A stretch of DNA of 64,000 nucleotides from Xylocopa sonorina (lineage: Eukaryota > Arthropoda > Insecta > Hymenoptera > Apidae), in assembly GCF_050948175.1 (NCBI RefSeq), contig NC_135195.1, positions 9,886,001-9,950,000 on the forward strand. Reading direction: 5' to 3'. The notes beneath the pieces are model-generated. The model saw nothing but the letters and a program-made list of their open reading frames with translations, did no database searches and was not told where the DNA came from. Of the stretch, positions 10,291-21,992 are shown one piece after another. The position numbers and the translations under genes are program-made. Position 1 is the stretch's first letter. Each line of letters begins with the position of its first letter.

Positions 10291-11207
10291 GGCCTACAAA
10301 CGTATTTAGATATAGTGCGCGACGCGGGTCCATCAGCAGGCCCCTCACAATGGTTGTACCTGGTTTAATCTGCAGTTAAGACTTCGCCGTACAGAAAGGA
10401 AGCAACTCTAGTGTTCTGTGTCGTTACGAAGGTAAGGGACCAGTAGAATAAGTTCTCTAACGGTGGTCTTCGCGATCTCTGAACAGTTTCCATGGCGCTG
10501 AAACGGTGCGCGGTTCGCGTAGAACGTCGAATATCCTCCATCTCGAGGATCGACGAGACTGCGCCATATTTCTCGCGCGAAACTTCTACCCCCTGTGTAG
10601 AACGAACCGTTGTTTCCTCTAAAAGCATCGGTTTTTCTCTCCCTATTTGTTTTCGGCTCGATATCCATCCGTTGCGTATCCTTCATGGACAGACTCGTTT
10701 CGCGAATGGAAGCGCTCGTTGGAGAAGTGGATTCGACAAGGGAAACATATTACACGCGAATACATCGTTATTCGGGCGACGTATTTATTCTGTCACTCGT
10801 TCGTTTAAGAAAAGAGATTAACATCGCGCGAGATTTCTCGAAACGTGTTCGCGAGACGAACAATTTCACAACCTTGCGAAATTTTCGCGCTGCTCGCGTT
10901 AAGTATCCGTAAGCTTTATCGCGCGAGCAAAGAGTAAATTTCTCAAAAGAACATTCTCCACTTCGACACAGTTTCCTCGGATACGGGCAGTTGTAGATTA
11001 AAATGGGACCGCGGTCTAGTTTCTTGCAACACTCTGTACACGTTACGCCATACTCCTCGTCGTGGCCAACGTTGTTTCAAAATTGTAATGACTCTCACAT
11101 TTGCCGGACTGTTGTTTTGTGGAACAATGTGGTTGCGCCTGTGTGCTCATCGTTAAACAACGCAACAACCTTTGCCATTCGAATGTAATTTGGTGAAATT
11201 TTCATCC

Positions 11208-11211
<4 letters not shown>
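10291..11211. other. non-coding DNA, nothing recognised
   Basis: Frames on both strands (10365-10686 - and 10492-10912 +) overlap and show no domain. I see no splice signal pair, RNA gene or repeat. Confidence 0.55.

Positions 11212-11277
<66 letters not shown>
11212..11277. repeat. (CT)n microsatellite
   Basis: More than 30 CT dinucleotides run with a single interruption (TTT) near the right end. Arrays of this purity and length are normally polymorphic, and the length printed may also be an assembly compromise. On the + strand it could serve as a polypyrimidine stretch, but no acceptor AG with a plausible exon follows closely. Confidence 0.95.
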
Positions 11278-14200
11278 GTTCCTCGAACAGCGAGTCAGTT
11301 AACTGATGATGTTTGGTTTAGCGGGTTTGTTAATTGCTGGATAATCATTTGGCTCGATTTGCACTATTCGAACAGTCGAGAGCAATATGAAGGAAAATAG
11401 GTTCTCGAAAATCGAAACTTTCGGACGATAAACTATCTTCGATTGAGTCGTACCGATTACGCTCGGAAGTTTGCCTCGATAAAGGGCCTGGCTCGATTGT
11501 TTCAGGGTAAATACCTGTGAAACTATCGGTTTTGCAAGAAACTTTTGTTTGGAGGGAAGTTAACGGTATTCAAAGAGGACCATGTTTCGATAGTAATGGT
11601 TTCTTTGTTGCTTTGAATCCTTGCTAACTTCCATACGTTTACGAACAAAGCAAATGCCTTGTATTCGATGAGCAATACTCGTACTGGATATAACTCGCTT
11701 TACATAATGACGTCAAACCGCTCGTTGGTAATTAATTTATGTTATTAGCTAATAATATTAAAATCGACGCAATATGAACATTAAATTTATTACTAAACTA
11801 GTGTACCGTTATGCGCGGATCGGTAATAAATTAAATCCTTTAGCCTCGACGAAAATTTCTATAGCATTTATTGAGGTGTTTATCCTATAATAATTGATAC
11901 GATACATAATTTTACAGACACGAGTGGCTATTGATTTAAATGCCTCAATTATAATTCACAAAATCGACGTAATACCGTTAATATTTGCTCGATGATACAC
12001 GTTCATAGTGGCTAATTCGATTCTACGGTTTCACCTTTGAATTTAAGCTCCGTCAGTTTTTGCACATTTCGTAGAACGAAAATCACGAAATCATTCGAAG
12101 CTAATTTCTGACTAGAATTTTCGTCCATCCAACGAGAAATACTTTTAGTAAAATAAACGGTGCCTGCCACCATAAATCCAGTACTTCGAAGATAGCAACC
12201 TTCCGCGTGTACCTTAATCAAATTTTGTCCATTCTTCGAGCACAACGAGGCATAAAACCCACCTCGATATCACCCGAATATTCCGTGTCCCTCTTTCTCA
12301 ATTTAAAAGATAGTCCTCTTACTTTCCCCTCCTCCCGCGAGGCAAACATCTTCCTGGAGCCAATAACGCGATATTAACCCCAGAAGAACGCTTCCGCTCT
12401 AACAAATTCGCACGGGCCGCACTTTCGCCGCCGGAAACCGGACCCTGGCGGCAGTTCTTATTGGCAGAGACAAGTGGTGCACTCAGTAACTCGATTTCCC
12501 GCGTCAGGCATCAACCAGCACGGGTTTTTCTTTCAATTAGAGGCCAGCTGGCAAACGGAAACGTCGTACGGAATCGATGACACGTGGTCTGAATAAGTCC
12601 TTTTCCACCCTCTACGGTTTCCCCGGCACGTTCCGCGTCGCCTCCTTCAATTAACTACCCGATCGCGTCCCGTGGAAGATACGCAAGGATTCCCCGTCGC
12701 ATCCTCGATGAAAGTCGACGAGGAGACGCTGTGAGACTGTCGACCAGTAAAACATGTAGGATCATCCGGTTCGCTTGGACTGCCTTCGTCGCGCGCACAG
12801 ACGCCATTACGTTCTTTCATCAAAATTTATGAGAACGTCGATCACCGTGGTAGGCTCTTCAATTTTAATTGCGCGCCTCCCTTTTCTGATCGCAATCTTT
12901 TGAGAACGTGCGAATCAGAAGAGTACGATATTTCGATTGCAAATAGAATTGGAAAAATTTCGATTAAAAATTGATTTCTTCGGACGATCCATAAATCACG
13001 CGGTCACGGAATGGCGTCAGCTGGGCAGCGTTATGGGGCACGAAACCGGCCTGTAATCCGCTCGAACGACAGCACGCGATTGCGGCTCGTGAAATTAAAC
13101 TTTCGGCCGACAACTTGGCAGACAATCGCCGCAATTTCCTGGTCGCGTCCTGCGAGAACCGAGCGTCTTTTAGTGTCTCCGCCAGGAAGGAGCTTCGCTA
13201 CGAAAAACCGTCCGAACGTGCCAAGACACTTGTTGACGTCGCCATCCACGCATCTGCTTCGTCATCTGTTTCCCTCGACGCGATTGTGCATCGCGAAAAT
13301 GCACTTTGCGAGCGATTGTGCTGATTCGTCTGGGTCCTTGAAATTAGGAGCGCGCGTAGGCAACTGATTGGATATTGATGATGAAATCGACGTAGCATCT
13401 ACACAGGATGTTATAAATAGACTGTAGATGCTTACCCGTTCGTGGAACACTTGTCAAAACATCTCTCGCTGATTAAACCGTATCGTATGCATTATGCATA
13501 AAATGAATTATGGAGTTAGTAAAGTAATCAGTCGTCGAGTTTCCATCCCCTTAGACGATAACGCGTACTTATCGCCAATGGAGTAGACGAGGGATACATT
13601 GGCACGGATAAATTAGGCTAAAATCGGAGAAAGTTATCGAGCTGGTTTGACATTAACGCAGCGATATCTCAATTTTTTGTTAATTACAGGGCATTCCTGT
13701 TGCTCTAGCGTGTAGAGATCGATTTCGCTGGCTCGTGTTTAATATAGCTATGTTTGTTGGGAAAACAGAATCAGGATTATAATGGATTATGCTCTAGGTA
13801 TATGAAACATGTACATAATCTGTACGCGTAGAAATAGATGGAAATTTGAACGCCAACATGTTATTTCGCGCGTAACTTTAGGGAAGGATTTAAAAACTCT
13901 CCAAACAAGTTTTCCAAGTTAAAGTGTTCACCAAGTTATGTATTTAAATTATTCGAATCAGGTTGAAGTGCACACGTTAAACATGCATCAACATGAAAAT
14001 TGCGTCGGATGGAAATATAGCTCACAGTTATCATTTGATTAACAATACCGATTCCCTCCGCGGACTGAAACGTGTATGACGAACGAAACGAAGCCTGCGA
14101 TACCGCCGTGAGTCATAAAACGTATGAAATATTCAGAGCGCAATCAAGACGCGTGCATTACGAGCTGAAGTTCGCAGACAGACACAACTGAATCGAGCGG

Positions 14201-15377
14201 AAACGTGACAGTAGATAAACTCCATTCGCGGTCGGGCAATAAAGCTGTTACTGTACCAGCTGTGATGAAGTAGCCAGGATTAATGCAGGATACATTAACT
14301 CCTCGTTCAAGCACGTTATTCGTACGAATCGCATACATTGGGAGTCTTGTTGAGTAACAAAAACACACCCCTACAAGTGCCGCATATGAATAATGAATGA
14401 ATAAAAATAGTGCTGTAGTATTCCTAAAGTACGACATTGTTCCATATCGTTATCAATCGAGATCAAGAATAGATTTGACATATTTAATTCCATATGTTTC
14501 TTTATCAAACGCGCCATGCCCACAAGATCGTTCGATCCAATGATAAGCACTGCAAGGCGGGCAGGGTTACTTTTCCGGTGCATCGAACGAGGCCTTCATG
14601 CGGTGTTCGGATCCTCCGCGGGACAACCGTTTCGTTTCTCTTAACGCGAAACGATTCCAGGATGATCCGGCGCATTTGCAATTCCGCGGCGTCTTAGGAA
14701 TTCTCCTGCCATCGTATCGTTCGCATCGCCGCTGTAAAATTGAATTCCCGCGAGAGCCAATTTGCCTACCCGCCCCGTTGCCGTTCTCCAACCAGGCCTC
14801 TGCTCGCTCTTAGATGCGTCTGGCGACCTCCCTCTTCCTGCTCGCTCGACTGGAAATAGAGGGAGATGGAAGAGAGAGAAATTTCATGGTTGGTTTGCGA
14901 AAGAGATATTATACGCCGACGGAAAGTAGCATCACGCGTCATCAATTATTCGATGTTCCTTGAAAGGAATTCTCTTCCTTTTAAATATTGGAAATTCCAC
15001 GTTCTCAACGATACTTCTGAACGCGCGTAATGTTTCTTGTATAGAAATTCGTTGTATGAGAGACTGTTAGTATCCAATTATTCACGATCCACTCTGTACC
15101 CGGAGTAAGCGCCAGCTCGGATGTTGAGTGTTTCGAAGGGGTTAGGGAAGATCGCGCGTGGGAAGGTAGCAACCCTGTTTCCGCGTGGCCGTCGACAATG
15201 CTAAAGCGATTTGACGAATCCCATGCGACGCATGGCGTACACATACTGTGCTTCACCTTTCATCCGCTGCTTCGTTATTTACTTATTCTACGAGACAGAG
15301 GCTTTGCCTCGAGCACCCTCTTCTCTTGCCTCTGACCTCGTACTTTAAATATTTGCAATCGATACCAGCGCCGTCCA
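11278..15377. other. non-coding DNA, nothing recognised
   Basis: A+T-rich from 11600 to 12000 and 13400 to 14500, with higher G+C near 12350-12800 and 14560-14830. The frame at 12012-12245 (-) and the pair at 14144-14583 (-) look superficially protein-like but match no family I can name and lack splice context. One perfect TGACGTCA sits at 11708-11715, about the chance rate for a window of this size. Confidence 0.5.
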
Positions 15378-15555
15378 CGAGTCGTTGACTCCCTTTCGTT
15401 GCTCCTCCCTTTGTCTCTCTTCGCTTTCTTTAAGCCGGATCGCTTTTTCCTTCAACTTTTATTCAGTGCTAGCCCTTTCTTTCTCAATTCCCGTCTTCCT
15501 TTCTACTCTGATCTCATTTGTCTTGGATTCTCTTGCGTCCTTCCCATAAAACAGA
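15378..15555. repeat. pyrimidine-rich tract
   Basis: The + strand is dominated by CT, CTTT and TTC words over about 180 bases, similar in character to the tract at 1096-1266 but without an exact repeat unit. No acceptor followed by a credible exon was found on its right side. Confidence 0.6.
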
Positions 15556-15773
15556 GCTCATCGAATTTGCAATGTCCCCTCTGCGAAACGACGAGACAGA
15601 TAATCTTCTCGTACGGTTGAACACGGATGACTGGTTGAAACATGCAGCGATTGTCTCTCGATCCATCGAGAACACGATTTAAGGGATTCACGATTATTCT
15701 GCTGTATAAACGACCATGTAAATGCTCGCTCGCATCACTTTCTTCTCTGCCAAGACAACCCTTGATCCCGAGG

Positions 15774-15993
15774 AACACTCTTCGTTCGTACTTTGTCTGC
15801 ATCCAGCTTCACCCGAGACAGGCATCTGAAATTTTTATTCTCCACAGCGAACATACACTCGCGCGAATAAAATGGAACACTAAAACAGCCCTCTAACTCG
15901 CGATAACACTCTTCACTCGCATTTCAGCTGTATCCAGCTTCGTCCCAGAGGGACGCTTCGAATTTTTATTCTCTACAATGAACATACAACTTC
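15774..15993 (+). repeat. diverged tandem duplication, period 131 bp
   Basis: Copy 1 (15774-15862) and copy 2 (15905-15993) align without a gap at an offset of 131. I count 63 identities in 89 positions (71%). Of the 26 differences, 20 are transitions and 6 transversions. Both copies begin AACACTCTTC and share ATCCAGCTTC and ATTTTTATTCT. Similarity stops on both sides, and I see no third copy. Each copy has an open frame in the same phase relative to the repeat, sharing the words CIQL and IFIL, but the offset is not a multiple of three and no coding context exists. Confidence 0.88.
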
Positions 15994-18679
15994 CGCGAGG
16001 GAAAGTCGAGATAACTCCCGAGCCCAAACATACTTAAAACTAACATTGGCACTTCGCCTCACCGAGTTCGAATTCAACCATATAACGTGAACGTTCGCAA
16101 TTTTCGTCTCTCGAGAGTATGTACGCATCGCAAAGGAGAAACGGTGGGCCGGATAATCTTTAAACCCAAGGAATGCCTCTATTTGCAGTAAGAGACAGTA
16201 TCCACGTCGAAGCTACCATTCTCTACCCCTCCCGTTCGGAATCGTTTCGAGGATAATTCCGCGGAGAGGCCAAAGCGGAGCGGAGCCGGTATGTTTACCT
16301 TCGAAACGAGCCCGCTTTAAACACTGGAACCGCCTTTATTGGTTCATAAAGTCGAGGCACCCGAGGGAACCGAAACGCCTTTGTCCCACGGCAGCAGCCG
16401 CCTCTGGGGAGACCGTCTCGATATCACCAACGTTTAATCTAGATTTATTTCGACCTGTACGCGCAACATACCATCGTCTCTCGGTGAAAACTCTCCGGAC
16501 GCGACTTTCCACGCGTGACGCGGCGTGCCCCTCGTAAATTTCCGCCCGCGGCCGAATTACTTGGAACAATATCCGGCTTAAACGCCGTCAGGACTTTCAT
16601 CGCGGATCCGCCCGCGTCGCCGCCCACCGGATATAGACGATCCGTCACGGATTACATCGCGGCGGAAGTGTTCCCCCAGCGACATAATTCACGGGTATGC
16701 CTCGCCTTCGTGAACGTCGACTTAGGTCGGAGATTGACGGAAGAATAAATGGAGTACTGGACGATGGGTGATATCGTCTCTACTATTGTTAATGGGTACC
16801 GCGATACCAGGGATGGTTCAATAAATATCGCATCGCACAAACAAGGGGGAACGATAAGGTATAGCTACAACATTTCTATGTCGTTTCGAAATTTTCCATT
16901 TCTCTGGCTTTTCACGTCGGACATGTTTTCTGGTAAGAGTTTGGAGTTAAAGGAAATTGAGTGAATTGAACGCGTTTATTGAAAAGAAGAATATTCCGTG
17001 CGTCATCCCTTATGATCTTCAGCGTAATTTGTGTCGCATTTCTGGCAGAATTTATATGTACAGGTTAATAATAATAGTTCAGCTTCCTTTCTTATTTTCA
17101 TTGAGAGGGTCGACGTATTAAAAGTAAATCTCGCAGAAAGGCGCCTCAATTTCCTTGCTGCTATCAGAGCCAGCCGGCGTCGCTTCATCCCGAGTCCCTG
17201 CAATATGATGCAATCCAGGGAATAGATACGTGTCGCTTCGCGCCGCGCACCGATCCACTTGAATATTTCACTCTTATCATCTTCGATCCGCTCGAAAATA
17301 GCGTGCCCGGCGTTCAGAACCGTCAAACGTGCGCCCATTTTACCACGAAGGTCCTCGTTCATCCGGGAACGTTTAAACTCGGCCTTCCACGGTTCTCTCT
17401 ACGGTTTCTCGTCTGTGCCGACTTGCTTATTGGAAAACTCGTTAGTCGCTATTTGAAACCTTACGCGAGACACGCAGCATGTGAGGCTACTTTTGAACTA
17501 ACTCGCGTCGGAAACGCGAATCAAAGTTCGATGGACCTTTCAGACTGGCTGTAGTCGCTGATTGCGCCTACTGAGTTAGGTCTCTGATTACTTGGTGTTA
17601 CGCTGAGTTGCGAGCTTATGGGTTTGACATGATTTCATCTGTTCCGTGTGTTAGACGATTTTGCACGAAGAAATTATAGTTCGTTTTTTAACTTTGCTAC
17701 GAAAGTCGCCAGTGCAAAGAGACGACATATTTCCGCCTGAAATGGTATCCTTAAATTTTTAAAATTCTGAACACAGAGGTAACGGATTCGAGAAGAGAAG
17801 AAAAAGAAAGGTAAAACTTGTTTGTGTCCGGTTTCGCAGTCGTAGGAAAGTGTCCTGTCCCTTGCTTGAGAGATATACCGTGTACACACTCCTCCGCGGA
17901 AGAAACTCATGAATCATCCTTTGTGAGCCAAGATTGGACATTCCTCTGGCTTATAGAAACATACGTCTTCTTATTACGAACGCATCTCCAAAGAGAGAAG
18001 TCGGTCCCTCATCCATTTATCTAAATTTCAAATATATCAACGTAGATAGACGTAATAGAAGAAAGTTATTATCGATGTCTACAATGGAACTTGGCAAAGA
18101 GTAAGCTCGATTAGGATAACAACCAGGGGATGAAACTTCGCTAAAGCAGAACTGTACCCAAGTTCGTTAATTCTGCCGTAAATCTGTACGCATTAGTGAC
18201 TGGCGGTTACTGAAGATATACCACTCAGGGTCTTAACAGAAGAGAACTTTATACAGTTCTCAGCGAGTGTAGAATACGAAAATGGAATACTTTGATACTT
18301 TGCTGTACACTTAACGAATACAAAAAGTGTTGACCATGTAAGTATGAAAAATTGGGGGAAAGGTTTGCGTTTAAAGCTTCTTCTCAAAATTCGAAGCTAA
18401 CCTTAATGTGACAAACGTCGACGTCCCAATCTCGACGTTCGTACGAAATCTCAATTTCTACAGAACAAACACCCGCCTCTCGACCATTGCCCTTTATATT
18501 TCCTCGAATTACTAGTCGTTCTTTGTATCCGCAATCGCAGGCGTTTTTCACGTAGAACGAAATTAAAAAGCGAAACGTCGCGACGCCGCGTGCAATCTTC
18601 AGATACGTGCGCCGTTTCCAGTCGAGACACAATACGTCTAGCGGGAGGTTTCGTCGTCATTAAGCTGGCCACGGCGCAA
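15994..18679. other. non-coding DNA, nothing recognised
   Basis: G+C- and CpG-rich at about 16200-16700, A+T-rich elsewhere. Overlapping frames on both strands at 16336-16748 reflect composition. No domain, RNA gene or repeat was identified. Confidence 0.55.
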
Positions 18680-18985
18680 CCCCGCGATTCGTCGAACAGA
18701 AAGGTCCCCGTTCTATCCGCGTCGGCCTCTCCTCGATTTTTCCCCGATTTTCCCTGTTGTTCTTCCCCTCAGACAATAGTGCGCGAGGATTTCTCGCTGA
18801 GATCAAAGGGACTCGTCAAACGAAGCCAAACGTGTCCGCGAACGCGTCCTCCGTTTTCCACAGATTGCATTGCTCCCTCGTCGGTCCTCTTCCTTCGTTC
18901 TCACATATTTTCTCTGTCCGTTTATCGTCTTCTTTGCTGTCGTTTACCTTTCCCCTACCAACTTCCCTCCATTCTTTTCGTTAGG
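18680..18985. repeat. pyrimidine-rich stretch
   Basis: Loose CT/TTCC-rich sequence on the + strand, weaker than the tracts at 1096 and 15378. The 150-codon frame across it (18590-19042 +) is Ser/Arg/Pro/Phe-rich as expected from the composition and is not called. Confidence 0.5.
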
Positions 18986-21377
18986 CGATTGGGTTTCTTC
19001 GGCACGCGTCGCTTTGAAACGATTCTGTCTGATTGCGAATGAAAAGTGAATAGGAAATTTATAGGAAAACTGAAACGATATTATTCGGTAGGAAATGGGA
19101 AAATGACGTCGCGTGGCAATTTTCGACATCAAATGAGGCAGATATGATTGCGTCAGTCGACAGAGGGTTGCTTTGGCTAACGATAAAATATCTATTCAGA
19201 ATCCCTTGTTTTCTATTAAGAATTTCTTAAGAGGAACTCGTTTGAAACGCAATTGAAAATTGCAACGACTCTGCAAAGAGCGATGATATGAATAATCTGG
19301 TTCTACGAAGGCACCGTCAGAAGCAGCAGCCGCGGTATCGTACACACACGGTTGTTTCGAACAGGGCTGCTGCAGACGATCGTCCGGGTTTCGATGGAGA
19401 AATTGCTGCTGCGGCTTGGAATTGCAATTTCGTTGGGTATTGTTAAGTTTCTTTCTTTTCTCTGGGGTGGTGGCTCGAGGAAATGAGGAAGCGGTTGGTA
19501 TTGAAGTTTGATTTTCTTTGGTGCGCAGGGTGTTCTCTCTTATTGCTGTCTGATGATAACCGACGGTTATTTAATATATTCGTTTAACAGTACCAGCTTT
19601 AAATATGTGTCCCAGTTTCAATGTTCACGAGAATGATATCAAAATTCATGACAAATGCAGAGGGAAGTGCTTATTCCGCTGCAGGAATGTAGAACACGTA
19701 CAAATCATTCTAAAAGCAATAATATCGTATTTCAATGTAAGCTTCCGATATGAAAAAGTTGCATTCAATCGACAATTGGAGGATCGCAATGTTACATCGA
19801 TGAGAAAGTATCTTTTATCGCAGAACGAGACTTCGATGCTCTTCGATGGATTCATATCTACAGCTTCTGATGTTTGTCCGATGAATTCTTGTCACATACT
19901 ACTGAAATAAGTATCGCCTCGCTGAAAACTACGAGCACGATAAAAAAGGTCTTATACCTATTTGAATCACACCTAAATGGCATATATGTGTACCAATGTT
20001 TCACGATTTTTTCAAATCTAGTTTCCGCATCGAATAACAGGGGGTAGGAATAGCTTCCATTAACAACTAACTACGCGTTCGAATGGCAAATTTATATCGT
20101 GGGGTAGCGAAATTCTCTCAGCACCCAGAGCCGCGCGGGTATCACCCTTACTGTTGGTGGTTGTAAAAGAAAAACGCGGGCGCGCAATTCCATTATTCCG
20201 TTCGTTTTGCGTTAACTTGGCCGTCTCGACGCGGGTCAAAATGAAATTAAGCTAAATGAAATTGAATTTCGCGGAGCACTCTTTCGAGCTCGAGATTTTC
20301 GACGTTCCGCGCAATACGTGACGGAAATATTTCCCGTCGCGTTCCGCGTCAATTAAATGCGTCACGCTGCGAAACGTTCGCCCCTTCTTCGCCTCTGTTT
20401 ATTGCTCGCCCTACTTCCCATTTCAAAAATTTTCGCCGTCCAAAAAAATACGAATTTATAGTCGCCAGCGAATTAGTCGAGGGAGAATCGATATCCAAAA
20501 TTCAGGAGAAGGACCTCCTTACGAAATTCAAGTCGAATCACTTTGTCATTGCTTCTGAAAAGGAGCTGACACTTCACCGAGTCATAGACCAGCCAACGAT
20601 CAATACGATCCACCTATGATTCCATTCAGACTATGAATACGTAATTCGTGAACTTGAACGTTGAACTTCCACCTCATTCTGCGTATAAGCTGGAAGTCGA
20701 CGAAGTAAGGTGGTGGTCGTGATCGATTCGCGCCGCTCGTCGTCGTTCAAAGGACCAGCGATTCCAGGCTCGTAGCACGGGAAGCCTTTCTACGCATTCG
20801 CGTGAAAGAAAGCCGCGACGGAGGAAGTTTCGCGGCGCTGATTCGTGGAGCAAACACCGGCATTAAACGGAGATTAATCTCCATGGAAAGAGCGGGAAAA
20901 ACGTGGATAATCCATTATCAACTCGAGCGTCTGGGGTCTGAGTCGTTGGAATTCGAATTCGTTCCTTCCCTTTCTCGCGAGCGTCGAGCGAGTTTTCAAT
21001 CTCTCGCACTTTCTCTCGTTCGCTACTTTGCTGGAGTAATTCTCTACGGATGGGGTAGATAATAAAGTTGTTGGAATTTCGTGGAAGCTTCGCGCGAAAT
21101 ATACCCGTCGTCGGTTGAGGGAAAGTTAAATTAAAAGAAGTCGTATGTACTTCGCAACTCTCTGGTCTCCTATATTTTCCGGTGTTTTGCTGTTGATTGG
21201 AAATTAATTGAGAAACGGATTTGTAAATTGACAGGTGAACGCCCTCGCGCGTTCTACTCGTTGGGTAGCGGCAAATATAGAAGCAACGTTCCATCAATAA
21301 AATTACCCCATGGGAAGAAAATCCATAAGAGCGCAAATTGCATTAGCATCGTTTCCGATCGGATTTCCGCGCACATA
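18986..21377. other. non-coding DNA, nothing recognised
   Basis: The 101-codon + frame at 19605-19910 contains several Cys but matches no cysteine-rich family I know and has no splice context. The 157-codon - frame at 20863-21336 shows no domain. A 12-base palindrome, GAATTCGAATTC, is at 20949-20960. Confidence 0.5.
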
Positions 21378-21395
21378 ACGAGACAGCTGTCTCGT
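21378..21395. repeat. 18-bp perfect palindrome centred on an E-box
   Basis: ACGAGACAGCTGTCTCGT equals its own reverse complement. The centre CAGCTG is an E-box core for bHLH dimers. Random expectation for an 18-bp perfect palindrome in 64 kb is about 0.24, so it is mildly unusual but not decisive. Confidence 0.85.
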
Positions 21396-21937
21396 GAGTG
21401 TTCCGGAAGAGAAATCCAATCGTCGCTGTCCTGTCAACCGATCTTTCGACCGTACATTTCTCTTCGACGAGAACGCCAAACGCGTTCAACATTACTCGGT
21501 AATGACGTTTCTACGTCGGTTGTCCTTTCATCGTTGCTTGCCCTCGTTGTTGGAACTTGACGTATACTGAAAACGACACGAAAACGGAACAGTAATCACG
21601 TCCATTTCCAAATTACTCGCTCACCGATTTATTGATCGCTAGTTTCCTCCAGTCCCGCACTGGAACTCGGCTAGCTTCGAACATGGCAAAAGCGAGGTAA
21701 CAATTGCAATTAACTTCCCTGCTTCTCTGATAATATTCAATTTTCTAGTAAGAAGCATCTCTTCCGTTCCTTTTCAAATCTCGACGCGACCTCGATACAT
21801 CCGTGGACCCACCCTCGCCCACTTTTATCGGACTGTCCCTCGTATTGTACAACCTCGCGGCGTCGTTTCGTGTATCGCGAGCCTTATCGCTCGCTGGGTA
21901 TTTCGTGGAAGGTGAAGAAGCCAGTGCAACGCGATGC

Positions 21938-21992
21938 ACGTATGCATACGTACGTATAGATGCATACCGGAAACCGTATCCGGCTGATACGG
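21938..21992. repeat. cluster of palindromes and a hairpin
   Basis: ACGTATGCATACGT (21938-21951) and the overlapping ATACGTACGTAT (21946-21957) are perfect palindromes. They are followed by a perfect 7-bp stem, CCGTATC/GATACGG, with a 5-base loop (21974-21992). Two further GTATCG words follow at about 22024-22041. This may be a binding-site cluster or a small cruciform-prone patch; no terminator role is expected in an animal genome. Confidence 0.75.

Noticed and set aside
11708..11715. Perfect cAMP-response element TGACGTCA
   Set aside because: One occurrence is the random expectation for an 8-bp palindrome in 64 kb.
14144..14583. Two overlapping minus-strand frames with phrases recalling SDR enzymes (NPGYF) and SGNH hydrolases (IGSND)
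   Set aside because: They are in different frames, lack the Rossmann glycine motif or catalytic order of either family, and have no splice context.
21550..21572. ACGTATACTGAA matches the start of miR-iab-4
   Set aside because: Only 12 bases agree, and no complementary arm or Hox context is present.
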